Shown piece by piece: positions 9,086 to 17,308 of a stretch of DNA of 64,000 bases. The notes beneath the pieces were generated by a model. That model was not told the DNA's origin. It did no database searches and saw only the letters and a program-made list of their open reading frames with translations. The position numbers and the translations under genes are program-made. Position 1 is the stretch's first letter; each line of letters starts with the position of its first letter. Origin of the DNA: Anabaena cylindrica PCC 7122. GTDB taxonomy: Bacteria; Cyanobacteriota; Cyanobacteriia; Cyanobacteriales; Nostocaceae. The stretch covers positions 4,640,001 through 4,704,000 of the forward strand of contig NC_019771.1 in NCBI RefSeq assembly GCF_000317695.1. The letters are read 5' to 3'.

Positions 9086-9490
9086 ATGCCAGCCGATCTC
9101 CCTCTTGCTCGTTTACGCATTCTCGTAGTCGATGATGATGAGGATAGTCGCTTTTACGTTACTACTGTCTTAGAAGCAGATGGAGCAGTTGTGACAGCGG
9201 TTTCTTCAGCAGCAGCGGCGTTAGAAATGCTAACCAGGTTTAAACCTGATGCTTTAATCTGTGATATTGCTATGCCTGATGAAGATGGCTATAGTTTAAT
9301 CCGCCAAGTGCGATCGCTTAAAGCAAATGAAGGTGGAAGAATTCCGGCTGTGGCTTTAACTGCTTATGCAGATAGTGATGATAGACTTTGCGCCTTACAA
9401 GCTGGCTTTCAGAATCATATAGCTAAACCTGTAGAGCCAGATGAATTAGTGGAAATTATAGCCAAATTAGTCGCATTTTCTCACAATTAA
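9086..9490 (+). CDS. Single-domain response regulator
   Basis: This CheY-like receiver has acidic residues in VVDDDEDS (14-21), phospho-acceptor Asp60 (ALICDIAMPDEDG) and Lys114 (HIAKPVEPDE). I chose the ATG at 9086, giving 134 residues, because the receiver fold begins at RLRILVVDDD. The frame stays open upstream to 8984, but those 34 residues (rich in Trp, Phe and Leu) do not fit a receiver. There is no output domain, so it probably acts by protein contact or phosphorelay; similar receivers often sit at the C-terminus of hybrid kinases. Its stop overlaps the convergent CDF gene by four bases. No cognate kinase is adjacent. Confidence 0.85.
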   Translation: MPADLPLARLRILVVDDDEDSRFYVTTVLEADGAVVTAVSSAAAALEMLTRFKPDALICDIAMPDEDGYSLIRQVRSLKANEGGRIPAVALTAYADSDDRLCALQAGFQNHIAKPVEPDELVEIIAKLVAFSHN

Positions 9491-10410
9491 CATTGAGGAT
9501 CTATCTGTTCTACTCTCGGTTCAAAGCTAATATTTTCAGATTTATATGCTGGTGGTTCAACGTGAATTAAAATCCTGACTGGACTAAAGCGTTGTTCTAG
9601 TTGGCTTTCTACTTCTTCGGTAATCCGGTGAGCAGTTTCTACATCTGGTGCATCTACTATTAAATGCATTTCTATAAAGACTTGTCGGCCGAGAATGCCA
9701 CGAGAAGCAATATCATGGCAATTTATCACTCCAGAAACAGAAAGTGCGATCGCATGAATAGCTTCTGGTGCGATCGCCATTTCATCTACTAACGAAGGTA
9801 AATTTTCTTTTAAAACTGACCAACCACTCCAAAATACCAACAAAGCCACCGGAAAAGCTAACACCACATCTAGCCATTGAAAATCTAGCCACCAAATACC
9901 AATCAAACCACCAAGCACAGCAATTGTTACCCAAACATCACTCATTGTATGAGTGGCATCTGCAATCAAAATTGGGCTACCCACTCTCCTACCTACACCA
10001 CGTTCATAAAACGTCACAAAAATATTTACCCCCAACACCAGCAGTAATAACCACAATTCTGGTGCTGATATTGTCACCGGTTCACCACCTTTGAGAATTT
10101 TCTCCACCGCTCCTTTGAGAATCTCAAAACAGGCTATGCCTAAAAAAGCTGCTATCCCTAAAGCACCCACAGCTTCAAATTTGTTGTGTCCATAGGGATG
10201 TTCTCGATCTGGATATGGGGAAGAAAAATGACTCGCAAACAATCCTAAAACATTGTTAGCACTATCCGTCACACTATGTAATGCATCAGCCAACAGACTG
10301 AGAGAACCTGTAGAGTATCCTACAAATGCTTTCAATCCCATTACAAATAAATTGAGCAAAAGAGTAATTATTAAAACTTTTCTAACTTCAGCCCGGTGAT
10401 CGTAAGTCAT
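9487..10410 (-). CDS. Cation diffusion facilitator (probable zinc/cobalt exporter)
   Basis: The 307-residue protein has the six-helix CDF architecture (about 12-205) and a cytoplasmic metal-binding C-terminal domain with HRITEEVESQLEQRF. The transport site is readable as HxxxD in helix 2 (DALHSVTDSANN) and HxxxD in helix 5 (ADATHTMSDVW). The HD-HD arrangement is the pattern of zinc-type rather than manganese-type (DxxxD) members. Proton-coupled efflux across the plasma membrane is the family function. The substrate is inferred from the motif only. No metal regulator lies next to it. Confidence 0.9.
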   Translation of the reverse strand: MTYDHRAEVRKVLIITLLLNLFVMGLKAFVGYSTGSLSLLADALHSVTDSANNVLGLFASHFSSPYPDREHPYGHNKFEAVGALGIAAFLGIACFEILKGAVEKILKGGEPVTISAPELWLLLLVLGVNIFVTFYERGVGRRVGSPILIADATHTMSDVWVTIAVLGGLIGIWWLDFQWLDVVLAFPVALLVFWSGWSVLKENLPSLVDEMAIAPEAIHAIALSVSGVINCHDIASRGILGRQVFIEMHLIVDAPDVETAHRITEEVESQLEQRFSPVRILIHVEPPAYKSENISFEPRVEQIDPQC

Positions 10411-10861
10411 AAATTTATAATCTCAAGTTCTATGACTTCTACTGTAAAACATAAAACACCAATTAACACAAATAAAATGGCTACAACTCCTATGCTATAA
10501 GGAATAAGTCTCTTGACTTACTTTGATTTTTAGATAATTTTATTGCGATTTATTTTAAATAAAAACAGCTAATACACTAATCCTAAATGACTTATGAATT
10601 TTCCCTTGAGTTAGGAAACAGGGAAGCAGGATTTCAGTGTGTACCGAGTCCTGTGCAAAAATCAAATAGAAGTCCTATATATTGATATATTGATGTATTA
10701 TCGTTACTTCCAATAGACTATAATTATCATTAATAGTAAAAATCATTTTCAGTTTTAGGATCTACTTTTTGAATTAAACGAAAAATTATTTTTTTACCAT
10801 CTCCGCACTACCCCATCCGGTAAGATAAGTAATTACCAAGAAGTTGTCATCACAAAGCTCT
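10411..10861. other. Intergenic region between divergent genes
   Basis: This AT-rich gap separates the minus-strand CDF gene from the plus-strand conserved hypothetical gene. It holds short AT direct repeats (TATTGATATATTGATG near 10679-10694) and the partly palindromic ACTATAATTATCATTAATAGT at 10717-10737, which is only weakly symmetric. I see no gene or RNA here. Promoters for both flanking genes presumably lie in it. Confidence 0.5.
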
Positions 10862-11215
10862 ATGTCTTCTATCCCTCTGACATTGAACCTGGATCAGGGT
10901 TCCGTTTCCTTTAGTTTTTCAGCCCAAGCAGCACAAGAATTAAAAGCAGCAATAGCTGAATTAATGATGAGTCTGAAAGCTGTTGCTGCTAAACCCACCC
11001 CAGGCGGTGGTAAAGTCAAGCCCCAACCTTCCCTAGAGTATCGCTATACAGGTGAAGTTTTTTTAGAAGTTTTTTGTAACCCCAATATTTGGCCTACACC
11101 CTTTGCAGCCAAAGTCTTGCTGACTATTCGCAATATCAACATTCGCGTAACTACAGAAACTGAACTCACTCGCATGATTGAGGATATTAACCAGTACTTA
11201 GAACAAGTAAGCTAA
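10862..11215 (+). CDS. Conserved hypothetical protein
   Basis: From the ATG at 10862 the product is 117 residues; a TTG 18 bases upstream is a weaker start. I do not recognise a named family. The N-terminal half has a predicted helix (AAQELKAAIAELMMSLKAVA), then a proline/glycine linker (KPTPGGGKVKPQP). The C-terminal half looks like a small alpha/beta domain with EYRYTGEVFLEVFCNPNIWP and a final helix. It has no signal peptide or membrane segment. A strong hairpin immediately follows the stop, so it is probably a single-gene transcript. Confidence 0.65.
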   Translation: MSSIPLTLNLDQGSVSFSFSAQAAQELKAAIAELMMSLKAVAAKPTPGGGKVKPQPSLEYRYTGEVFLEVFCNPNIWPTPFAAKVLLTIRNINIRVTTETELTRMIEDINQYLEQVS

Positions 11216-11218
11216 AAA

Positions 11219-11253
11219 ATACTTGCCCAGATTTCTGAAATCTGGACAAGTAT
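11219..11253. terminator. 16-bp hairpin, possible bidirectional terminator
   Basis: ATACTTGCCCAGATTT (11219-11234) pairs with AAATCTGGACAAGTAT (11238-11253) with one mismatch around a CTG loop. It starts four bases after the upstream stop codon. The A6 run at 11214-11219 would read as a T-run for minus-strand transcripts, so it could also stop transcription from the DUF4327 gene. Confidence 0.6.
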
Positions 11254-11333
11254 AAATAAAAGAATGACTAATTATTTAGATTGATCGACTTTTAGATATT
11301 GCGTAAATCTAAAATAAAAAACTAACACCCAAT

Positions 11334-11364
11334 CCCTTTGGGCGCAATTACGAAACCCAAAGGG
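11334..11364. repeat. Small inverted repeat CCCTTTGGG/CCCAAAGGG
   Basis: Nine-base arms at 11334-11342 and 11356-11364 are perfectly complementary around a 13-base loop. It sits between the end of the DUF4327 gene and the preceding hairpin. Function unknown; it resembles other short intergenic palindromes here. Confidence 0.5.
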
Positions 11365-11436
11365 AAGCAATTGCTTAACTGGATGAAAACCCATTAAGAC
11401 TTTATAGCCTGACCAAAATCATCAACTAAAGATTGA

Positions 11437-11673
11437 CTAGTCGTTATCCCATTCTTCACGACCAATCAAATCACCAATGCGATCGCGCAATAAAAAGTCA
11501 CATTTCTCTAATTCACATTCCACACAAACCCACTCTCTGGCTGGGATGTATTGGCAGAGCGTATATATTGGTTGCTGACGGCTCAACATTCCTCTTTGTA
11601 CCAGTTGGCGTGCTTCGTCCTGAATTACATCTAGAGAGTAGTAATTGATAGAAGGCACCGTATTCACACTCAT
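11437..11673 (-). CDS. DUF4327 family small protein
   Basis: The 78-residue product contains YSLDVIQDEARQLVQRGML, QPIYTLCQYIPAREW and a C-terminal RDRIGDLIGREEWDND. From memory this is the cyanobacteria-restricted DUF4327 family, usually about this length. It has three cysteines, two in VCVECELEKC, but no clear metal-binding spacing. No function is established to my knowledge. The ATG at 11673 is supported by family length. The plus-strand frame across the same bases is its shadow. Confidence 0.8.
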   Translation of the reverse strand: MSVNTVPSINYYSLDVIQDEARQLVQRGMLSRQQPIYTLCQYIPAREWVCVECELEKCDFLLRDRIGDLIGREEWDND

Positions 11674-12216
11674 TGTTTTTACTCACAAATTTACAATTAG
11701 ATAGTGTTCCCAATCTTAATCAGGAACAAAAATGGCAATAATTAGACCTGTGGCTAGGTTTTGTAGTTTGCTATACGGAACTATTATCATTTTGACGCTA
11801 CAGACCTATAAATTATCTAAAGAAATGTTAAGTTTGTCAATGAATCCTAACATTGATATTTACTCCGCTTTATATTATGAATCCCAATGAGTTTAATTAA
11901 ACTGACTGAGAATTCGGTGTGACTACTATTCAACAGGTTTAACACTTTAATATCTATATGCCCATAGCTACAATTTAGCAGTTAAAAATAACTCCCATAG
12001 TATAAAATATTGCTGATATGATTAGTAGCCAGCGCAAACTCTTTCTAGCCGTGCTGTAATGATTTTTTCTAGGAAAAATAAATTACCCATGAGCCAAAAT
12101 CAAGTATAAACTGTTGCAAATTCCAATAGTTAAGTTACACCACTAAGTTTTATCGCAACCTATCTGTTAACAATTTTTTAATCTGGAAAGCTATGTTTTC
12201 TTAAACAGCTTTGTAG

Positions 12217-12273
12217 GGTGCGTCAGATATCGTAAATCTTTTGATAATAAGCAATTTATAGGTCTGACGCACC
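12217..12273. repeat. Inverted repeat GGTGCGTCAGA/TCTGACGCACC
   Basis: Perfect 11-base arms at 12217-12227 and 12263-12273 enclose 35 bases. The motif TAGGGTGCGTCAG...CTGACGCACC is, as I recall, a common small dispersed element in Nostoc genomes. There is no coding capacity. Confidence 0.7.
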
Positions 12274-12303
12274 TGCAAAAGATAGTAAATTGACCTCAAA
12301 CGC

Positions 12304-12328
12304 CAAAAACCTGGACTTTAGCCAGGTT
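12304..12328 (-). terminator. Candidate terminator for the DUF751-rbfA operon
   Basis: Read on the minus strand, AACCTGG pairs with CCAGGTT around CTAAAGT and is followed at once by a T-run (A5 at 12305-12309 on the plus strand). It lies about 105 bases after the rbfA stop. Confidence 0.55.
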
Positions 12329-12432
12329 CTGATTTATTTAAGGGACATCCAAATAAAAAAACTACAATTTTTGGATAATTTATTTTTTGGTATTCCCTTA
12401 ATTATTTGGTACTATTTGTTACCTAGTGCTTG

Positions 12433-12834
12433 TTACTCATCAGTCAATTCCTGGTTATCAGCGTCAGTTCCTTCAGGTGGACGATCTTGCCTGAGTTGGT
12501 TCAATAAACTCAGCAATTTAGTACCTCGTTCAAGGGAATCATCTTCGACAAAGATAACTTCTGGCGTGCGACGTAGCCTGACTCTAGCACCCAACTCACT
12601 GCGAACATAACCAGTCGCTGACTTTAAACCTGCCATAGTTTCTGCCTTAGCTTCCTCTGTCCCATAAATACTGACGAAGATTTTAGCGTGTTGCAAGTCA
12701 CCGGAAACATCCACATCGGTAACACTTACCATACCTGTACCCACACGGTCATCCTTAATACCGTTGAGTAGCATTTGGCTAACTTCCCGTTTAATTAATT
12801 CAGCAACGCGGGAAACGCGGCGATTTGTAGCCAT
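12433..12834 (-). CDS. rbfA: 30S ribosome-binding factor A
   Basis: RbfA binds 16S rRNA late in 30S maturation and is needed for cold growth in bacteria. The 133-residue product has the single KH-like domain: RVAELIKREVSQML, VSVTDVDVSGDLQHAKIFVS, LGARVRLRRTPEVIFVEDDS. The acidic C-terminal tail (PPEGTDADNQELTDE) is a cyanobacterial-style extension. The ATG at 12834 gives the standard start MATNRRVSRVAELI. It follows the DUF751 gene by 64 bases on the same strand, probably as one operon. Confidence 0.96.
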   Translation of the reverse strand: MATNRRVSRVAELIKREVSQMLLNGIKDDRVGTGMVSVTDVDVSGDLQHAKIFVSIYGTEEAKAETMAGLKSATGYVRSELGARVRLRRTPEVIFVEDDSLERGTKLLSLLNQLRQDRPPEGTDADNQELTDE

Positions 12835-12898
12835 AAAAATTCCGCCTTCTCACAGAGGTTGTACGACATGATATAGATGCAAATTAGGGGGGATAACG

Positions 12899-13105
12899 CT
12901 AGGTTGTACCTAAGCCCAGCATAGCCCGGAGAGTCAGCGTTAGGAAAAACAGACTCCCAATAAACAAGCCCAAAAGAGAAATTAAGGTGATTGGGCGTTT
13001 CAACAGTGGCATTAATGGCTCAAAGGTATTCAGAAAAATACCTAAGACGATAGTGATCAAGTACCGAGGGTAGCGAAAGACGTTATCCCAAAATCCGTCA
13101 AACAT
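12899..13105 (-). CDS. DUF751 family small membrane protein
   Basis: The 68-residue protein begins MFDGFWDNVFRYPRYL and has two hydrophobic segments (about 15-30 and 40-64). The FWDNVxRYPRY opening and size fit the cyanobacterial/plastid DUF751 (Ycf33-like) family, whose function is unknown. It is predicted to be an integral membrane protein with two helices. It precedes rbfA on the same strand, an arrangement I recall from other cyanobacteria. Confidence 0.8.
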   Translation of the reverse strand: MFDGFWDNVFRYPRYLITIVLGIFLNTFEPLMPLLKRPITLISLLGLFIGSLFFLTLTLRAMLGLGTT

Positions 13106-13270
13106 TTGAATATAGACTGCCTTGTTATAAAATGTAAGTTTGTTTTCAGGTGCTTATTTAGCTTAATTGTAATCTATGATGCTGAAAATAGCTCAATTCA
13201 TATAAAATATAATTCGTTAGTTATATTGGCTTTGATTTAGGAGCCGAGTTTTAGTTTAATCGTTAAGTAA

Positions 13271-14098
13271 ATGGTAAGTCAAATCCCCAAAGCAACTTTC
13301 CCACGTCCCTTTTTAAAGTGGGCTGGGGGTAAAAATCGGTTGATTCCGCAATATAAAGATTATTTTCCCCAGCATTACAAGACTTACTATGAACCCTTTT
13401 TAGGTGGAGGGGCTGTTTTTTTTCATCTGCAACCACCAAAGGCAGTTTTAACTGATATTAATGCCGAATTAATTATCACTTATTGCTGTGTTAGAGATCA
13501 TGTTGAAGAATTAATTGAGCTACTACAAAAACATCAAGAACGACATGGTAGAGATTATTATTATGATGTAAGAGCCTATCCTGAAGGCACAGATTTGGAG
13601 AAAGCTGCTCGGTTTATTTATTTGAATAAAACTTGTTTTAATGGTCTGTATAGAGTTAATTCTCAAAATAAGTTTAATGTGCCTTTGGGTAAATACAAAA
13701 ATCCTGGTATTTGTCAAGAAGATTTGCTGAGAGTCGCATCTAAAGCGCTTTATAGGGCTGATATCCAACAAGCAGATTTTACAAAAGTGCTACAATATGC
13801 GCTTAACAGTGATGATTTTGTATTCTTTGATCCTCCTTATTATCCTGTCAGTGAAACCAGCTATTTTACAGCTTACAGTCGCTATTCCTTTGCTGAAATT
13901 CAGCAAGTTGAATTAAGGGATATATTTGTAAAATTATCTAAATGTGGCGTTAGAGTTATGCTATCTAATTCAGACTGCAAATTTATTCGGGAACTTTATA
14001 AAAATTTTAATATTCGTACTATATCGGCAGCCAGATCAATTAATTCCAATGCTCAAAAACGTGGTGTTATTAATGAACTCTTAATCACTTCCTACTAA
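13271..14098 (+). CDS. dam: Dam-family adenine-N6 DNA methyltransferase
   Basis: The 275-residue protein is a class alpha (D12) methylase. It has the N-terminal PFLKWAGGKNRLI, the SAM-binding motif EPFLGGGAVFF (41-51), and the catalytic DPPY at 187-190 (FFDPPYYPVS). Dam and DpnII-type enzymes with this layout methylate the adenine of GATC, the core of the HIP1 octamers frequent in this genome. Its last four bases overlap a convergent gene for a PD-(D/E)XK nuclease. It may therefore be the methylase of a type II restriction-modification pair or a solitary Dam with an unrelated neighbour. GATC specificity is inferred from family. Confidence 0.93.
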   Translation: MVSQIPKATFPRPFLKWAGGKNRLIPQYKDYFPQHYKTYYEPFLGGGAVFFHLQPPKAVLTDINAELIITYCCVRDHVEELIELLQKHQERHGRDYYYDVRAYPEGTDLEKAARFIYLNKTCFNGLYRVNSQNKFNVPLGKYKNPGICQEDLLRVASKALYRADIQQADFTKVLQYALNSDDFVFFDPPYYPVSETSYFTAYSRYSFAEIQQVELRDIFVKLSKCGVRVMLSNSDCKFIRELYKNFNIRTISAARSINSNAQKRGVINELLITSY

Positions 14099-14577
14099 AG
14101 GTTTTTATTTGCCCAAGCAATGAATCTATCTAAGCTAAAAACTGCTAATAAATTTGGGTTATCATTAACTCTTGCTTTCAACCAATTGCTCGCACCTTCT
14201 CTCATTCCTTCACCTCCCATAACTATTATAGTTGGGGCAGGATAAGATAACTGAATATTCATATTCAAATAAGGAAACTTTTCATCAACTGAACCACCAC
14301 TTTCTTGCCATTTGCACTCGATAATTAAACCTGATAGCATTGCAGGTATACCAATAATATAAAAGTCTACCTTTAGTTCAGTATCATAAATTCCTGTACC
14401 AATATAAACTTCTTTTCCATAACGTTTTGGCAATAAAGCAGCATTATATAAAAATTCTTTTTGGACATGGTTTCCGACTTGGAAATAATTATGCCCTTTT
14501 AATATTGCCTCTATATTACCTTCTAAAATTTTCCCAGACTTATTGGCCCGTCCACCTTGAGTCATCGTCATACTCAA
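14095..14577 (-). CDS. Small PD-(D/E)XK nuclease, possible restriction endonuclease
   Basis: The 160-residue protein shows a readable PD-(D/E)XK core: Asp71 (ELKVDFYIIG), then Glu87-Cys-Lys89 (LIIECKWQESGGSVDEK), with Glu19 in the preceding helix (KILEGNIEAIL). The segment SGGSVDEKFPYL after the catalytic strand resembles type II endonuclease-like members I have seen. It converges on the Dam-type methylase with a 4-bp overlap, which is typical of restriction-modification loci. At 160 residues it is shorter than DpnII (about 290), so it is not a simple DpnII homologue. Cleavage activity and GATC specificity are unproven. Confidence 0.7.
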   Translation of the reverse strand: MSMTMTQGGRANKSGKILEGNIEAILKGHNYFQVGNHVQKEFLYNAALLPKRYGKEVYIGTGIYDTELKVDFYIIGIPAMLSGLIIECKWQESGGSVDEKFPYLNMNIQLSYPAPTIIVMGGEGMREGASNWLKARVNDNPNLLAVFSLDRFIAWANKNL

Positions 14578-14870
14578 ACCCTCTGCTAAAAGTCCTGCTT
14601 ATTCTAGGATTCCATGAAAGCAGTAACAAAGGGTAAATAGCTGAATATGAATTTTTGATTTTTTCTCAGAAAGGGTAAAAATAAAGATGGTACTTTTGTA
14701 CTTTAAAACAAATGTATTTATGCAAATTTAAAATCTAAAATTGTTACTTCCTACCTTATTCTCTAATTCTCCCGTGACTGGGGGAGAAATAGAGGAGATA
14801 TTTGTTTTGTAAGAACAGGTATATAAGGTGGATCAGGGATTCAGATAAATTTAGGAATTTCAGCTTGGGT

Positions 14871-16091
14871 TCAGCCGGTTTTAACTTCAGCATGACCATT
14901 GCGGATAGCCCATGCTAGTTCTAACATTTGAGTCCAGCGCTTTTGTAGCTGTTTGGGAGTACATTGGACAGCTTTTGCGATCGCTTGATCATTTTCCAGA
15001 GCAGTTTTTAAATTAAAGATTTGCTGTTGTTGTTCTGTAAGTTGATTCCAAAACGTATCCCACTGCTGGGACGATAAACCCAACTTATGTTCTAAACCAG
15101 CACCTAGCCATTGATGTACCAATTGCCAGTGGTGTTGTTTAGCAAACTTCTCAACATGATATTTAAAGCGTTGTTGCAAATAATCGCGCTGACGGCTAGT
15201 AAGTCCGAGAATTTGGTCAATTTCCGGTGCTGAGAGGTCTTGGAGTTTCAGAGAGAGGTAATCCATGCAATCAGCTTGACCTTGGGATTCCAGATATTTC
15301 ATCAATTCCGTAATCACGCGATCGCGTTCCGATTCCTCAGAAGGATCAAATGTCGCTTTAGCAACCATTTGTGACCTAATCTGCTGCACCGCCAAATTGC
15401 GTTGATAAGATTCTGCTTCTTCAGTCTTAGCCGAATCCACAGCCATCTCAATATCTACAGTCGTTTCTTGGGGTTGACGACGAGCAAAACCTTGAGCGCG
15501 TAACACAATCAACTGTTGATTAGCACCACCAGGTAAATTAATGCGGCGTTTAGCATACTGCTCTGTAAACGCCATATACTCAGCCAATTGTAGCTGAGTA
15601 CGCGGTGTGTAATCTTCCGGTAACTCGTTTTCTCTTCTAAAAGCCTTAATCGCTTCAATATAAAAAGCTTGGAGAAAATCTTCAATCAAATTGTAACGAG
15701 CTTCAAAACCCAACTCTGAACCAGCGATCGTAACGTGGCGATAAACAATAGCACCTAAACTGCTATGTAATTCCACTCTTCCTTGTTTTGAACCCAATTG
15801 ATAGTAACGCAGGCACTTTTGTAATCGGTGTCTTGCTAAAGTAATCTGCCAAGACCTGATTTGGCCAGAAGTTTGAATGCGGGAGCTTTTATCACAAATG
15901 CGTTCTACTTCTTTAGCTATACGCTTTGTTACAGATTGTACACATCCAACTGAAGCTTTTACCTGAGACTGCATTTCCTGACAGAGCAGTTGTACTAAAG
16001 TATCAGATTTACTCTCTGATAAGTCTTCGGTTGAAACATCGCTATCAAAAGCAGGTGTAGAATTTGGCAGATTGACGAGGTTAGCTTTCAT
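14871..16091 (-). CDS. HetZ-family heterocyst differentiation protein
   Basis: The 406-residue protein matches my memory of HetZ along its length: RIAKEVERICDKSSRIQTSG, LARHRLQKCLRYYQLGSKQG, GFEARYNLIEDFLQAFY, AEYMAFTEQYAKRRINLPGG and LGLTSRQRDYLQQRFKYHVE. HetZ is needed early in heterocyst differentiation and acts as a DNA-binding regulator. The C-terminal third looks like sigma-factor or helix-turn-helix regions (QRDYLQQRF; DQAIAKAVQCTPKQLQKRW). In Anabaena hetZ is followed by patU genes. Here the neighbours are a nuclease gene and a YciO-like gene, so this may be a HetZ paralogue and I give no symbol. Confidence 0.8.
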   Translation of the reverse strand: MKANLVNLPNSTPAFDSDVSTEDLSESKSDTLVQLLCQEMQSQVKASVGCVQSVTKRIAKEVERICDKSSRIQTSGQIRSWQITLARHRLQKCLRYYQLGSKQGRVELHSSLGAIVYRHVTIAGSELGFEARYNLIEDFLQAFYIEAIKAFRRENELPEDYTPRTQLQLAEYMAFTEQYAKRRINLPGGANQQLIVLRAQGFARRQPQETTVDIEMAVDSAKTEEAESYQRNLAVQQIRSQMVAKATFDPSEESERDRVITELMKYLESQGQADCMDYLSLKLQDLSAPEIDQILGLTSRQRDYLQQRFKYHVEKFAKQHHWQLVHQWLGAGLEHKLGLSSQQWDTFWNQLTEQQQQIFNLKTALENDQAIAKAVQCTPKQLQKRWTQMLELAWAIRNGHAEVKTG

Positions 16092-16462
16092 GACTTTTCC
16101 TGGAATTGGTATTGCACCTTAACTAAAACGCAGACACAGTACTTAAAGCCAGTCATAACAGGAAAATCTTGCTGGTATTTATCCATCAAGACTCGCCGCC
16201 TATACTGTTCACATATAAGACTGCTGTAAATTTCAAAAGTTAAGGGCTTGTCAAGTGTGTCGCTTTTTTTATCAGCAACTATATCAAAGTTGAGACATCG
16301 GTTGTAAGAGGGCGCTAAAACAAATCCAAAACCTGGTAATACCAAGATTTGCCGCCATCCCGTTTTCCGCGATCCCAGCGTCTGTGAGTATGACAATTTT
16401 AAAACTGGTGTATGTTTATCACAATTTCCGAAACAGAAAGTCGCATCTGTAAGGATTAATTA

Positions 16463-17122
16463 TTATACCCAAGCTGCTGCTGCTTCCCAACCTAACCCCC
16501 TCCGTGTAATAACTGGTTCTTCTTCCGTTAAATCTAAAATGGTAGACACTAGAGAAGTAGGTTCTTCACCCGTGTCTATAATTATGTCCACCAAGTTATC
16601 CAAACGGTCAAATAGCTCAACCCTAGACAAAATAGATTCTGAATCTATTCCTACTATTTCATCATCTATGTCATTTGGTGGCAAATGTGCCGAAGTGGAA
16701 ATAATTGGATTTCCTAACGCTTCTAGCAATGACAAACACACGGTGTGATCTGGCACTCGAATTCCTGTCGTCTTCCGCTTGGGACTTTGCACCAGTCGCG
16801 GCACTAACTTGGTAGCAGGTAGCAAAAAAGTGTAAGGACCTGGTATCAATCGCTTCATCATCCGATAGGCTGTATCACTTACGAAGGCATAAGTCGCCAC
16901 ATTAGAAAGCGAGGGACATAGAAAGGTTAGTGGTTTATCATTTGCTAACTGCTTGATTTGCCGCACTCTTTCCACCGCCGACTTGGCATTCAAATCACAA
17001 CCAATTGCATAAACTGTATCAGTAGGGTAGAGCATGATAGCGCCACTAGAGAGCGCTAACTTTATCTCATCTATTCGGCGATTTTGAGGATTATCAGGAT
17101 GAATTGAAAAAGTTCTTGCCAT
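16463..17122 (-). CDS. YciO-type Sua5/YrdC family protein
   Basis: The 219-residue protein has the YrdC fold signature YPTDTVYAIGCDL (32-44), KPLTFLCPSLSNVATYAFVS, RLIPGPYTFLLPAT and KRKTTGIRVPDH. The opening SIHPDNPQNRRIDE and the VITRRGLGW end follow YciO of E. coli rather than TsaC. True TsaC makes threonylcarbamoyl-AMP for the t6A modification of ANN-decoding tRNAs. YciO shares the fold but has weak or different activity, so a tRNA role is uncertain. A heptamer array lies directly upstream. Confidence 0.85.
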   Translation of the reverse strand: MARTFSIHPDNPQNRRIDEIKLALSSGAIMLYPTDTVYAIGCDLNAKSAVERVRQIKQLANDKPLTFLCPSLSNVATYAFVSDTAYRMMKRLIPGPYTFLLPATKLVPRLVQSPKRKTTGIRVPDHTVCLSLLEALGNPIISTSAHLPPNDIDDEIVGIDSESILSRVELFDRLDNLVDIIIDTGEEPTSLVSTILDLTEEEPVITRRGLGWEAAAAWV

Positions 17123-17143
17123 AAAAGATGCTCACTGGATAAC

Positions 17144-17185
17144 GGGTAATGGGTAATGGGTAATGGGTAATGGGTAATGGGTAAT
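17144..17185. repeat. Heptanucleotide tandem repeat, six GGGTAAT units
   Basis: Six perfect GGGTAAT copies lie in the spacer between the divergent YciO-like gene and larC. Degenerate relatives (ATTACCAATTGATAA) continue toward the larC start. Confidence 0.9.
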
Positions 17186-17308
17186 GGTGTAGTTTTTCCC
17201 TATGAGTAACGGATGAACTGTTGAAGGGTGACAGGTGATAGGTTATGGGTTAAAGGTAATGTGAATAGTATTACCAGTTACCAATCACCAATTACCAATT
17301 GATAATTT

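Larger units (their letters stand above)
11674..12432. other. Repeat-bearing intergenic region
   Basis: This 759-base AT-rich stretch separates two minus-strand genes. It contains the inverted repeat at 12217-12273 and a terminator-like hairpin at 12304-12328, both listed separately. A plus-strand frame beginning at 12290 runs into the antisense of rbfA and is not a credible gene. I see no tRNA-like or conserved coding signal in the remainder. Confidence 0.5.

Noticed and set aside
10717..10737. Zur- or Fur-like operator between the CDF gene and its divergent neighbour
   Set aside because: Only five outer bases on each side are symmetric. The match to a TGATAATnATTATCA-type box is too weak.
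16088..16396. A 102-codon minus-strand frame overlapping the HetZ-family start by ATGA
   Set aside because: Its composition looks non-coding, with no domain or family resemblance. The ATGA overlap can arise by chance from the HetZ start codon. It more likely represents upstream or leader sequence.
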